A stretch of DNA of 37,011 bases from Myxococcales bacterium SG8_38. Its GTDB lineage: Bacteria; Myxococcota_A; Polyangia; Polyangiales; Houyiibacteriaceae. The notes below the pieces were generated by a model. That model saw only the letters and a program-made list of their open reading frames with translations, was not told the DNA's origin and did no database searches. Every line of letters starts with the position of its first letter. The first letter of the stretch is position 1. Of the stretch, positions 1 through 9,169 are shown one piece after another. The stretch covers positions 1 through 37,011 of the forward strand of contig LJTN01000026.1 in NCBI GenBank assembly GCA_001303415.1, given 5' to 3'. A program made the position numbers and the translations under genes.

Positions 1-663
1 CAATCGGAGGTGGTTGCATGCATGCCGATTGGCACTTCGCACGTCCGCTCCACCTCATGTCGCGTTTTTCCGAGCCCTCCATACGTCGACCTCTATGTAA
101 GAGGACGGGGCGCGATGGCACTGCCGCTGTCGCTGCTCCTGCTCCTGTCACTGACCCCGTCGCTGCCACTGTCGCTGACCTCAGCTCGACAGCGTGCGGG
201 GCTCGAGGATCGAGGATCGAGGTTAGGGGTTCGGGGCCCGAGGTCCGCGGATCGTGTGTGCTCACGTCCACGTAGGAGGACGGTTCGGGATGGGCAGCAC
301 GGCGAACGGGCCATTCTCTTGCGTAGAGGTTCACGTTCGCAGGGGCTTGGCGGAACGCGATGCGGGGATGGGGCGACGTAGCGAGTGACAATCGGTATGC
401 ATGCAACCACCTCCGATTGGGCGCGAGCTCCGAGGCGAGGCTTGCTTGGCCCAAGCTCACCTGTCCTTCCGGCCAACTATGCAAGCCGAGCCGTTCGACA
501 CATCCCCGTGTCGCGTTCCGTCAAGCCCCGGCCTTGGCCGCCGCGTTCCGTGGAACCTCGTGTCGTGTTTTTCCGAGCCCGATCCTTACGCCACCCATGC
601 AAGCCGAGCCGCTATGCAGCGCCAGTGCCAGCGCTACCGGTGGCTAGGTGCTAGCCTCGGCGC
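1..663. repeat. Gene-free region with nested inverted repeats (REP/BIME-like)
   Basis: I see no convincing gene here. Positions 1-31 and 389-419 are inverted copies of each other with one mismatch, and weaker similarity continues inward to about 110 and 310. Each 31-base arm is itself a hairpin: CAATCGG and CCGATTG flank a loop that contains TGCATGCA. Related shorter copies follow: a motif like TGTCGCGTTTTTCCGAGCCC at 58-77, 509-528 and 561-580 and, on the minus strand, at 343-363; ATGCAAGCCGAGCCG at 479-493 and 597-611. Positions 120-185 are an imperfect CTGTCGCTG-type simple repeat, and 200-225 repeats GGATCGA. The layout resembles paired REP/BIME elements. All short ORFs here look like by-products of the repeats. 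Confidence 0.7.
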
Positions 664-1662
664 ATGGTTCGCTTGGCTGCCTTTGGATTGGTCTTGGTCG
701 TGCTGCATCTGGGGCAGCCGATCGTGATTCCCGTTCTTCTGGCAACGCTCATCGCGATCAGCCTCTCAAGGATCGTGGACCTGAGCGAGCGCGGCTTGCC
801 GCATTGGTTCGCCGTATCGCTTGCCGTGCTCGCGGCAATCATGGTCGTCATGGGGCTCGGATATTTGACGACGCGGGCGGCCACCGATTTCGCGATGGCG
901 TTCGGTCAGTACCGCGATGACTTCGACCGTCTGCAGTTCGAGACCGCATCGTGGCTTTGGGCCAATGGGCTCGGAATTCCGGCCACAACGGTCGAGCAGT
1001 TCGACCCCAACGAGGTGGTGCGCCGCCTCACCGTCCCCGGCCTCGCCCTGGGACTCAGCGTCATTTCTTCCGGGGCCCTCGTTCTGCTGATCACCGTGTT
1101 TCTCGTGGTCGAAAGTGGGTCGATTTCACGAAAGCTCCGGGGTGCCGACCGGTTCGGCCGAATGGACGTTCAAGTGCTCAAAGGCGCGGCGCGCGACGTC
1201 CAGCGCTATCTCTTGATCAAAACCGTGATCAGCGCTGCTACCGGCTTGGCGGTCGCCGCGTTGACCAACGCCATCGGGCTCGGGCACTCCCTTCTGTTCG
1301 GGCTGATCGCCTTCGTGCTCAATTACATCCCGAGCATCGGCAGCATCTTGGCCTCCATTCCAGCGATTGCCTTGTGCCTCGTCACCCTCGGCTGGTTGCC
1401 CGCGTTCGTGCTCGCCTTCGGCTACTTTCTCATCAACATGGTCCTCGGAATCATGATCGAGCCGCGTTGGGCCGGACAAGCGACCGACCTTTCTCCATCG
1501 GTCGTCGTGCTGTCGATGGTGTTTTGGGGTTTCGTCCTGGGTCCGATGGGGGCGCTCCTATCGGTTCCGCTGACGATCATCGTGCGCATCATCGCCGCGC
1601 AGTCGCAGGAATGGACTTGGCTCGCCATGCTGCTGAGCTCTCCCCGTAGCGTGCAGAGCTGA
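664..1662 (+). CDS. AI-2E family transporter (UPF0118/PerM-like permease)
   Basis: This is a 332-residue polytopic inner-membrane protein of the AI-2E transporter family (PF01594). The family includes TqsA and PerM and is linked to export of small molecules or to ion/proton antiport; the substrate here cannot be read from sequence. Hydrophobic segments lie at about residues 5-30, 45-70, 125-150 and 185-320. The typical C-terminal signatures are visible: LNYIPSIGS near residue 220, then EPRWAG and a hydrophobic stretch ending in GPMGALLSVPLT. The central soluble loop (about 75-125) is normal for the family. The ATG at 664 has no strong ribosome-binding site, so the exact start is less sure. 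It stands alone, 52 bases before the lyase gene. Confidence 0.88.
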   Translation: MVRLAAFGLVLVVLHLGQPIVIPVLLATLIAISLSRIVDLSERGLPHWFAVSLAVLAAIMVVMGLGYLTTRAATDFAMAFGQYRDDFDRLQFETASWLWANGLGIPATTVEQFDPNEVVRRLTVPGLALGLSVISSGALVLLITVFLVVESGSISRKLRGADRFGRMDVQVLKGAARDVQRYLLIKTVISAATGLAVAALTNAIGLGHSLLFGLIAFVLNYIPSIGSILASIPAIALCLVTLGWLPAFVLAFGYFLINMVLGIMIEPRWAGQATDLSPSVVVLSMVFWGFVLGPMGALLSVPLTIIVRIIAAQSQEWTWLAMLLSSPRSVQS

Positions 1663-1714
1663 CGGGTTTCGAGCGGGACCGAATGCGTGTAGATAGGCGT
1701 CCTAGGCTGAGCGC

Positions 1715-4549
1715 ATGATCTTCCTCGCGATGACAGCTCCCATGCAGACCGCTACCCATTTGAACCGACTGCCCTCCCTGCTGGTTTTCATCCTCCTCAC
1801 GGCGGTTGCGTGCTCCAGTGCCGGTGACAATCCACAAGACCCCGACGCGGGCGAGCCGTTCGTGTTTTCCTGGCCCCCTGCCCAGGCATCGCTGACGCGG
1901 CCTCGCGTCCTCGGAGCGGACGCCGCCGTCGAGGCGCTGCGCGCCAAGCTCACCGAGGAGCCTTACCGGAGCTGGATGCAACGCATGGCGCAACGGGTGA
2001 GCGAGGCTCGGGCGCAGGATCCCGCCGATCATCTTCGTGGGGCAGAGCGGATGAAGGCCAATGGGGCGCGTGCGCTCGCAGCGTTCTATTTGCTCGACTC
2101 GACCGTGGTCGACGGCGAGCCGGTTCCCTTTTCCAGCCCGGAAGAGCGCGACGCGGTAGGGGCCGAGGTCACCCAGATGCTCCTCGCGATGTACACCGAG
2201 AGCCGAATCGCAGTCCAGGCGCCCTTGGGCGGATGGGATCGGGACATCACCACGAGCGAGGAGATCATCTTGTGGGCCTCGGCCTACGACACGCTCGTTG
2301 GGGCCGGATACCTGATGGCGCCAGAGGACGAGGAGCAGGTCCGGCAAAACCTGATCGAGCTCACCTCGGCGCTCTACGAGAACTATCGCGAGCCTTCGAC
2401 CGCAAGCGGCTTCCCCATTCTTCATCAGAACAACCATCGCTCGAAGGTGGGCTGCGCGTTCATCACCGCCGCCATCGTGCTCGCCGAGCACGAGCCGGAT
2501 CCCGGCGGTGCTCGTGCCGCATACGAGGATCCAGCGGGGTGGGCGGTTTATGGTTTCGAGTTGCTCGAGCGGATTCTGGAGCACTCGCACCTGACCGAAG
2601 ACGGCGTGTACTCGGAAGGTCCGTTTTACTTTCGCTACACATCGCAGAATCTACTGCCCATGGCACGGGCCTGGGACCGATGGGTTCAGGGAGAGCCGTG
2701 GCCGGTCGCGCCGGACGTCGACCGGGTCAGCCCATGGCGCGACCCCCGAATCATCCGGGCCCACCGGTGGATGCTCGACTTGATGTTGCCGGACGGATCG
2801 CTCGCACCGCACGACGATGGGAACGTCGGCCGGCGGCACTACTATGGGCTCGCGCCGGCAACGCAGACCGATGCGCCCGAGCTCCATTGGGCCTGGGCAT
2901 TGAGCCGCGATTCGCAATACTTGGCCGCCCCTTACCCGTATCCTACCGATGGAAACATCGAGCTCGCACCGGACGCGATCTTCGACTTCGATGATTCTGT
3001 GACGCCACGTGCGCCAGTGGGCTCCCCCACCCGGATCTACGAGCAGGGCGGAGTCGCGGTGCTACGGGGCGGCTGGCAACAGGACGACGTGGTCGCCGTG
3101 ATCCTAGGCGAGCACGCCGTCGCGGCTTCCTTCGGACGGGGCCCCGACGGCGATCCCGTGTACCCCGATTCGCACGAGCACGCCGACCCGGCCTCCTTCA
3201 TGTTCTATGCATACGGCGAGCGGTTGATGCTCGACCCCGGATACCTCGACTTCACACGACGCTCCGACGTGAATCGCCCGCAAGACCACAACATGATCTT
3301 GGTCGACGGGCGGGGTCCGGTGGATTACCTCGACGCCTCGTTGGCTTGGGGCGCCCTCCCACCCGGCTCGCCTCCGCCCGCCGACGGTATGGCTTATCTC
3401 AGCCATGCGTTCGATACCTCGACGGCCGACGGTGTCACCGTCACCACCCAGTACGGAGCCGGGCGGTACGGCTTGCCGGGCGGTGCAGACATCGAGCGCC
3501 GCTTCTTGTTTGCGTCCAATCGGTATCTGGTGATCGCCGATCACGTCGTCTCGAGCGAGGCCGGGGAGACGCGGGAATTCACATGGCGGTTTCATGGAAA
3601 CGGCGGCGGCGAGGCGCAGGAAGGAGACCTGCCGAACCTGGGGACGTTCGAGCGCGTCGATCCGCTAGCGCACTGGCATCGACAAGCCGCCTCCGTGCTG
3701 GCCGTCACCGTGGCCGCCGACGGACCCATGAGCTACTCGCAGGACATCAGCTTTCACGAGCCCGGCGGTCAGGATGAAAGCGGCGAGATCGGACGCGGCT
3801 CCCACACGGTGTGGACCGCAACGCGCGAGGGCTCCGACGTTTCGGTGCTATCGATCGTCTATCCATATCGCGCCGGAGAGCCGGTTTCCAACGTGAGCAC
3901 GGCGGACGGCGAGATCATCCTGGGTGACGGCTCTTGGCGAGCCGAAGCGCGGTTGCAGCCGGGCGGCGCCCTCTCGTTGGTCGAGACCTCGAACGGGCTG
4001 GAAACGCTTCGCTACGTGGAGCGCGGTGCGGATCTGGCGCTGGCGCAACTCAGCGGGCCCGGCCGGTTCGTCGAGATTCGAGGACAGGGCGAGGTGGAGT
4101 GGTACTTGGGTCCGGAGCCGCAAACCGTGTCCATCGAGGGGCTCCCGTTCGAGGTCGGAGCCCTCGACGGCGCATGCGAGATTCGAGCCTCAGGCTCGAG
4201 CGCGACCATCACCACGGGCGGAGGACGGTTCGGGGTGCGTTCGGGCGCAAGCAACGGCCGGCCGGCCGCGGTGCTGTCGTCCTCGCTTCGAGCCGAGGTC
4301 GGAGAGCCATTCAGTCTTGACGGCTCGTCGAGCTGCGATCCGGAGGCAGGCGCGCTTTCGTACGAGTGGTCGCTGGTCGCGGCACCTGCGGGATCGCGCT
4401 GGCTCCTCTCCGGCGCCGAGTCGCCTCGGGCGACCTTGACCCCCGACGTGGCGGGAACCTACCGAGTCGCCCTCCGAGTGGTGGACGACCAAGGCCTGCC
4501 GAGCGATCCAATCATCCGGTCGGTCGAGGCAACCGACTCGCCGGAGTGA
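1715..4549 (+). CDS. Heparinase II/III-like polysaccharide lyase, lipoprotein, with C-terminal PKD-like domain
   Basis: This is a predicted surface or periplasmic polysaccharide lyase. An N-terminal hydrophobic segment ends in TAVAC (Cys33, or Cys24 if Met10 at 1742 is the start), which looks like a lipoprotein signal. A helical toroid domain follows, with an Asn-His pair (Asn240-His241) and Tyr305 in an EGPFYFRY motif; these match the Asn/His/Tyr catalytic set of heparinase II and PL15/PL17 lyases. The heparinase II/III beta-sandwich (PF07940) contains the HEHAD motif with His487 and His489 and a GYLDF segment. Residues about 848-940 resemble a PKD/Ig-like domain. The substrate, presumably a uronic-acid polysaccharide, is not determinable. 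The gene ends 4 bases before the mannosidase gene, so they probably form an operon. The start is uncertain between 1715, 1730 and 1742. Confidence 0.8.
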   Translation: MIFLAMTAPMQTATHLNRLPSLLVFILLTAVACSSAGDNPQDPDAGEPFVFSWPPAQASLTRPRVLGADAAVEALRAKLTEEPYRSWMQRMAQRVSEARAQDPADHLRGAERMKANGARALAAFYLLDSTVVDGEPVPFSSPEERDAVGAEVTQMLLAMYTESRIAVQAPLGGWDRDITTSEEIILWASAYDTLVGAGYLMAPEDEEQVRQNLIELTSALYENYREPSTASGFPILHQNNHRSKVGCAFITAAIVLAEHEPDPGGARAAYEDPAGWAVYGFELLERILEHSHLTEDGVYSEGPFYFRYTSQNLLPMARAWDRWVQGEPWPVAPDVDRVSPWRDPRIIRAHRWMLDLMLPDGSLAPHDDGNVGRRHYYGLAPATQTDAPELHWAWALSRDSQYLAAPYPYPTDGNIELAPDAIFDFDDSVTPRAPVGSPTRIYEQGGVAVLRGGWQQDDVVAVILGEHAVAASFGRGPDGDPVYPDSHEHADPASFMFYAYGERLMLDPGYLDFTRRSDVNRPQDHNMILVDGRGPVDYLDASLAWGALPPGSPPPADGMAYLSHAFDTSTADGVTVTTQYGAGRYGLPGGADIERRFLFASNRYLVIADHVVSSEAGETREFTWRFHGNGGGEAQEGDLPNLGTFERVDPLAHWHRQAASVLAVTVAADGPMSYSQDISFHEPGGQDESGEIGRGSHTVWTATREGSDVSVLSIVYPYRAGEPVSNVSTADGEIILGDGSWRAEARLQPGGALSLVETSNGLETLRYVERGADLALAQLSGPGRFVEIRGQGEVEWYLGPEPQTVSIEGLPFEVGALDGACEIRASGSSATITTGGGRFGVRSGASNGRPAAVLSSSLRAEVGEPFSLDGSSSCDPEAGALSYEWSLVAAPAGSRWLLSGAESPRATLTPDVAGTYRVALRVVDDQGLPSDPIIRSVEATDSPE

Positions 4550-4553
4550 GCCT

Positions 4554-6851
4554 TTGGGCCGCGACGCACGATCCCTTGTTTCAAGCCGCGCCGCCGTCGC
4601 CTTGATCGTGCTTGCAGCCTGCAGCGAGCCCACCCGTAGGCAATACGAGCCGCCGCTTCCCCCGCCGGACGCGCCGCTTGCTGCCGAGGTCAATCCCTTC
4701 ATCGGGACGGCAGGCGATCGACCCGCGGACGGCCAGACCTTTCCCGGCGCGGTCGTCCCGTGGGGCATGGCGTCCCCGAGCCCCCATACGACGCTGACCA
4801 CACCGATCGACGCCCTCGAAGACCTCTTCGTCAACGCCGGTTACCGGCACGGCGACCCGGAGATGCGAGGTTTCGGCCTGACCCATTTGAGCGGAGTGGG
4901 TTGCCCCGATCTCGGGCTTCCCGTGATTGCACCGACGCTGGGAGATCCTCCACAGCGAGTGGACGGGTACGCATCCGGATATCGCAACGAGATCGCGCAT
5001 GCCGGGTATTACGCGGTCGAGCTCGGAGACCAGGGCCTCATCGCCGAGATGACGGCCACATTGCGGACCGGCGTGTTTCGCTTTTGGTTCCCGCCGGGCG
5101 AGCCCGCCAACGTTCTGATCGACCCCGCCCGCGGCGTCAGCTGGACCCGTGGTCGCGGCAGGCTGCCCGCGGACCCCGGGCTCGACGAGATCGCGGGATC
5201 CTCGGGTTTCGGCGGGTTTTGCGCGGTCTCGCAGGGCGGAACGCTTCATTTCGTCGCCCAGATCGATCACCCAGCCGATCAAGCCGGCATCGTCGACCCA
5301 CTCGGCGCTTCGTTTCCGGACGAGCCCAGCGGGGAAGCGATGGCGTATTGGCACTTTCGCGAAGCGCTCCGGGAGCCGGTGACTGTATGGGTGGGCCTTT
5401 CGTGGGTCAGCATCGAGGAGGCGCGCGCCAATTTGATGGCCGAGCGAATGCTCTTCGACGAGGCTCGTGATGTGGCCGCCCTCGCATGGCAGCGCGTGCT
5501 CGGCCGCATCGAGGTCGAAGGGGGCAGCCAGGCCGATCGGACCCGCTTCTACACGGCTCTTTACCACGGCCTGATCCATCCCAGCGTGTCGAACGACGTC
5601 AGCGGAACGTATCGTAGGTTCGCAACGGACGAGATCGGCCTCATTCGCGAGGGGACGCGGTATACGGTTCATTCGCTTTGGGATACTTATCGCACGGTCC
5701 ATCCGCTTCTGACGCTCGTCTATCCCGAGGTGCAGCTCGAGATGCTGCGTTCGCTCGAGGACATGATCTCGGCGGCCGGCGTGCCTCCCAAGTGGGAGCT
5801 CGCCGCCGAAGAGGTGCAAATGATGGTGGGAGATCCCGCCGCCATCGTAGTCGCGGACTCGTACGCCAAGGGACTCACCGATTTCGAGGTGAGCGCGATG
5901 TACGAGCGGCTCGTCTCCGCAGCCGACAGCGGGGAGCATCGGCCCGGCAATGACGACTACCAAAGTCTCGGTTTCATTCCGATGGAGTCGGCAGACGCAG
6001 TCTGGGGTCCGGTGTCAACCACCCTGGAATATGCGCTCTCCGACTGGGCGCTGGCGCGCTTGGCGCAATCGCTCGGCCGTGACCAAGACGCCGAGGTGCT
6101 CGAAGCACGGGCGGGTTCGTACGCTGGCTTCTACGACGCCACGACGGGAATGCTCCGGCCGAGAAACCGGGATGGGTCGTTCTTCGCTCCATTCGATCCG
6201 GATGCCATCGAGGGCTCGTTGCCCCTGCGGTTGGGTGGGCCCGGTTACGTGGAGGGCACTGCATGGCATTATGCCTTCTTCGTGCCCCACGACCTCCCGG
6301 GGCTCATCGACCTGCACGGCCCCCACGCTTTCGTGGCGAGGCTCCAATCGATGTTCGATAGCGACCGTTTCGTCATGTGGAACGAGCCGGACATGGCGTA
6401 TCCGTACCTGTTCACGTTCGTCGACGGTGAAGGGCATCGAACCCAGGCGGAGGTTCGCGACGCGATGGACCGGTATTTCGGGAGTGGTCCCGCCGGACTT
6501 CCCGGCAACGACGACGCGGGAGCATTGAGCGCGTGGTTCGTCTTTTCGGCGCTCGGCTTCTATCCGGTCACGCCGGGGCTCGCCGAGTACCGTTTAGGCA
6601 GCCCCTTGTTCGAGCGCGCGACGATTCATCTGAGCGAGGAGCATCACGGCGCGGACGCGTTCGTGATCGAAGCGATGGACAACTCCTCGCGGAACGTTTT
6701 CGTCGCGGAGGCGGTCTTGAACGACGCCCGGCTATCCGAACCGGTGTTATCCCATCGGGATCTGACCGCCGCAGGCAGCCTGCGCCTTCAAATGACCGGA
6801 TCGCCCGATCAAACGGCTCAGGGCTCCCCACGCATGCCAGCCAGCAAATAG
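4554..6851 (+). CDS. GH92 family alpha-mannosidase, lipoprotein
   Basis: This is a 765-residue exo-acting alpha-mannosidase of glycoside hydrolase family 92, a Ca-dependent inverting family usually active on alpha-1,2/1,3-mannosides. The TTG start at 4554 is chosen because GGAG lies 7 bases upstream and the N-terminus then gives a good lipoprotein signal (VLAAC, Cys23). The N-terminal domain begins NPFIGT with GQTFPGA, then the family motif GLTHLSG. The catalytic domain carries WELAAEE, whose Glu420 aligns with the general acid of Bacteroides GH92 enzymes. It also carries GNDDAGALSAW (Asp653/Asp654), matching the catalytic base pair. Length is normal. It starts 4 bases after the upstream lyase and its 3' end overlaps the convergent minus-strand gene by 34 bases. 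The pair suggests scavenging of glycoconjugates. Confidence 0.93.
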   Translation: MGRDARSLVSSRAAVALIVLAACSEPTRRQYEPPLPPPDAPLAAEVNPFIGTAGDRPADGQTFPGAVVPWGMASPSPHTTLTTPIDALEDLFVNAGYRHGDPEMRGFGLTHLSGVGCPDLGLPVIAPTLGDPPQRVDGYASGYRNEIAHAGYYAVELGDQGLIAEMTATLRTGVFRFWFPPGEPANVLIDPARGVSWTRGRGRLPADPGLDEIAGSSGFGGFCAVSQGGTLHFVAQIDHPADQAGIVDPLGASFPDEPSGEAMAYWHFREALREPVTVWVGLSWVSIEEARANLMAERMLFDEARDVAALAWQRVLGRIEVEGGSQADRTRFYTALYHGLIHPSVSNDVSGTYRRFATDEIGLIREGTRYTVHSLWDTYRTVHPLLTLVYPEVQLEMLRSLEDMISAAGVPPKWELAAEEVQMMVGDPAAIVVADSYAKGLTDFEVSAMYERLVSAADSGEHRPGNDDYQSLGFIPMESADAVWGPVSTTLEYALSDWALARLAQSLGRDQDAEVLEARAGSYAGFYDATTGMLRPRNRDGSFFAPFDPDAIEGSLPLRLGGPGYVEGTAWHYAFFVPHDLPGLIDLHGPHAFVARLQSMFDSDRFVMWNEPDMAYPYLFTFVDGEGHRTQAEVRDAMDRYFGSGPAGLPGNDDAGALSAWFVFSALGFYPVTPGLAEYRLGSPLFERATIHLSEEHHGADAFVIEAMDNSSRNVFVAEAVLNDARLSEPVLSHRDLTAAGSLRLQMTGSPDQTAQGSPRMPASK

Positions 6852-7333
6852 GCCGGTGCGGGCACCCGCTGGCCGTCTGCCTCGATGCCCTCGATACACC
6901 ACCGAGCGGCGTCCCGCACGTTCGAAAAAGCCTTGTTCGGCGCGGGCTGCGGTGAAATCCAGCGCAACGCCGTGAACGCGCCGCGAACCACCGCATTGGA
7001 GAGCACGATGGCGCTTCCGATGTTCTTCTCACGGATGATTGGCCGCCGGCTGTCCTCGAACTCCTTCATCCGGCGGCGCAGCGTGGCATCCGGAATCGTC
7101 TCGATAGGGGTGGTGTCGACGATCAGCGCATGACGGTTCGGTGCGCCGAAGACGTGCTCGTAGGACTCCTGTAAGTACTCGATGTCAGCGAGCTGGATCT
7201 GCGCAGGCATCGAGACGAATACGAGTGGCCACATGGAGACGTCGAACTCAATCCCCACGTTCGCCGGCGGCGCGGCGATTTGCGGACTACCCACCACGAC
7301 CGCAGGGTATCCAAAAAGGCCGGCGGCTCGCAA
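6818..7333 (-). CDS. Conserved hypothetical protein, possibly STAS/SpoIIAA-like
   Basis: This is a protein of up to 171 residues that I do not firmly recognise. It is probably cytoplasmic, as no signal or membrane segment is visible. The core (from about residue 26) has alternating beta strands and helices, with a strand reading HALIVDTTPIE followed by a helical RRRMKEFED segment. This is reminiscent of the SpoIIAA/STAS-like small domains common in myxobacteria, but that is only a shape-based guess. The first open start is TTG at 7333 without a ribosome-binding site. The GTG at 7258, giving 146 residues starting VGIEFD, is an equally plausible start. It overlaps the mannosidase gene tail-to-tail by 34 bases. 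Codon use looks normal for the region. Confidence 0.55.
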   Translation of the reverse strand: MRAAGLFGYPAVVVGSPQIAAPPANVGIEFDVSMWPLVFVSMPAQIQLADIEYLQESYEHVFGAPNRHALIVDTTPIETIPDATLRRRMKEFEDSRRPIIREKNIGSAIVLSNAVVRGAFTALRWISPQPAPNKAFSNVRDAARWCIEGIEADGQRVPAPAYLLAGMRGEP

Positions 7334-7361
7334 TCATTTGGCTGGAGGCCCAGCTACCCCG

Positions 7362-7601
7362 TCATTGGGATCCCGGGACGGGAACCCCTCGTTGCGGCAC
7401 GCTCGCCGGCTGGGAGGTATACGCCGAAACCATCCATAGCGCGCCAGCGATCAGGAGCGCGACGGGGATGATGACCGCTAGGAAGCCGCTTCGCACGGGA
7501 GGCGGCCTCGAAGGCATGCCGCTCAAGCGGCAGAGCTCGCACTCTCCGTTGCGGTCCAGAGGGAGCTCGTGCTTCTCGCAAAACCCGATCGACTCCGGCA
7601 T
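7362..7601 (-). CDS. Small zinc-ribbon-like, single-pass membrane protein
   Basis: This is a 79-residue protein from the ATG at 7601; a TTG at 7610 would add three residues. The N-terminus has paired metal-ligand residues, FCEKH then GECELC, i.e. C-x2-H and C-x2-C, which suggests a small zinc ribbon. Residues about 40-62 form one transmembrane helix (FLAVIIPVALLIAGALW), followed by a short Ser/Pro/Gly-rich tail. Small proteins with this zinc-ribbon plus membrane-helix design recur in myxobacteria; the function is unknown to me. It lies 28 bases upstream of the hypothetical gene on the same strand, so the two may be co-transcribed. No clear ribosome-binding site is seen. Confidence 0.6.
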   Translation of the reverse strand: MPESIGFCEKHELPLDRNGECELCRLSGMPSRPPPVRSGFLAVIIPVALLIAGALWMVSAYTSQPASVPQRGVPVPGSQ

Positions 7602-7747
7602 GGGTGCCAAAGCGTACCACGATCGGGCTCGAACGCGCGTGTTTTGCTAATGAACCACCAAGCAGTGGACGGTGCCGACGCTGGCTCGATTGTTGTCTTC
7701 CCCACATTCAAGGGCGAGCGAGAGCCCTGCGGCTTCATCGTCGACCG

Positions 7748-9169
7748 TCACGAAGACATCATCGCACCGATCAATCCGCGCTCGAGGCTCTCGTGGCCGA
7801 AGTCATCGACCGGGCTGCCATCGGTTTTGCGAAGACCCACCGCAGTGGCGACCGTGTTGAGGAGCTTGTTGTGGGGGACCCCGCCCGCATCGACGTAGAC
7901 GCCGGTCCGCAGGAAGCCCTTGGCGCTTCCGGCAAGCACGTAGGGCAGGTTGTTGATCGCGTGCGGCGGCCCGTTCGACAGGTCGTTGATCCAGGCGCAA
8001 ACGCCTTCGTCGAGCAACGTGCCCGCGTCCGTGGTATACGCCGAGAGCCTATCGAGAAGCCGCCTGAACAGACGAGCATGGATCCGGTCGACCGCGTTGT
8101 GCTTGGACTGCGCGTCCGGAATCGGATCGCCATCCGAGCCATCGGAAAAGATGCGGTGCGAGATCCAGTGATAGGAGGGGAACTGATCTCCTTCCCATCG
8201 ATAGCGAGTCGCGTCGTTTCCATTGCCGATCTGAAGCGTCACCGCGTGGGTGTAGCCGCAGGAGAGCGCCAATGCGATGACGTCGATGTGCAGCTCGGCC
8301 ACTTCGACCACCCGGTCCCCATTTTGGTGATCTCCGTCGATGGCGTCGATCGCATTCACGGTCGCTGCATCGAGCGGGGCGCACTCGGCCAGGCGGATCT
8401 CCAGATCACGAATGGCCGAAAAGTGTAAGTCCAAGCGGTTGCGATCGTCCGAGCTGAGATCGCTTCGGCCGAGAAGCGCTTGCATTTGATCGCGCACCAG
8501 GTCGTTGACGCTTTGACGGCGAATCGCCAACGCATCGGCGGACGACGAGTCGAGATCCACGAGCCCCATGATGTCGTCGAAGGCAACCTTCGGATTGGTC
8601 TGGGCGCCTCGACGGTCGTTCGGTCCGCGGTACGAAAGGACGCTGTCCAGGAAGTTGTATGGTCGCATCGCGGCAAGCGTCAGCGGACCCCGCCCTGCGG
8701 GATTGAGCTCCCGCGCAATACGGTTGTCGAGCGATTCCCCGAGCGCGAGAGAATTGTTGCTGGCCTCGGTATCGCCGGTCGGCTGGGCCGTCAACGCTTG
8801 CAAGGCGCCCCGAGCATGTCCGCATCCGCCGATCTGAAACGCTCCGTTGACGCCCCGAACCAGCAGAAGCTTGTCCGCATAGGCGCTCAGCTCGCTGGTC
8901 GCACGATCGCCGTCCGAGGCCATCGATGCCGCGGTGAGCACTCCGAGGTTGCGGGGCCAAAACATCTCCGGCTCGGGCGGATCGCTGTAGCTCAGTGCCT
9001 GCGAGCAGCCGTTGCCCTGCCGCATGAATACCGCGAAGCCCGGATCGTCCGGACCGGCCGCCCGCGCCATCTTCTTCGCGAACGTCTCCAAGAATGGCAG
9101 ACCCACGGTGACTCCCGCGGTACCGGTCAAGAAGAGCCTACGGGTCAAAGGTCTGGTCACGACGCTCAT
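7748..9169 (-). CDS. DUF1552 family protein with twin-arginine signal
   Basis: This is a 473-residue exported protein of the DUF1552 family (PF07586), common in Planctomycetes and Myxococcota; its biochemical function is unknown. The N-terminus has a twin-arginine motif (Arg10-Arg11, TRRLFLTG) and then a hydrophobic stretch ending near GLPFLE. This predicts Tat export to the periplasm and hence folding or cofactor loading in the cytoplasm. Typical DUF1552 landmarks are seen: a GHARG segment near residue 120, a long central helical region and a C-terminal GGVPHN...DDFGH block. Its ATG overlaps the stop of the DUF1592 gene by 4 bases (ATGA), so the two are translationally coupled and likely act together. 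Confidence 0.9.
   Translation of the reverse strand: MSVVTRPLTRRLFLTGTAGVTVGLPFLETFAKKMARAAGPDDPGFAVFMRQGNGCSQALSYSDPPEPEMFWPRNLGVLTAASMASDGDRATSELSAYADKLLLVRGVNGAFQIGGCGHARGALQALTAQPTGDTEASNNSLALGESLDNRIARELNPAGRGPLTLAAMRPYNFLDSVLSYRGPNDRRGAQTNPKVAFDDIMGLVDLDSSSADALAIRRQSVNDLVRDQMQALLGRSDLSSDDRNRLDLHFSAIRDLEIRLAECAPLDAATVNAIDAIDGDHQNGDRVVEVAELHIDVIALALSCGYTHAVTLQIGNGNDATRYRWEGDQFPSYHWISHRIFSDGSDGDPIPDAQSKHNAVDRIHARLFRRLLDRLSAYTTDAGTLLDEGVCAWINDLSNGPPHAINNLPYVLAGSAKGFLRTGVYVDAGGVPHNKLLNTVATAVGLRKTDGSPVDDFGHESLERGLIGAMMSS

Noticed and set aside
4581..5963. A 460-codon open frame antisense to the GH92 mannosidase.
   Set aside because: Long antisense frames are expected in GC-rich DNA; the translation is His/Arg/Asp-rich with no recognisable domain, while GH92 motifs on the plus strand are intact.
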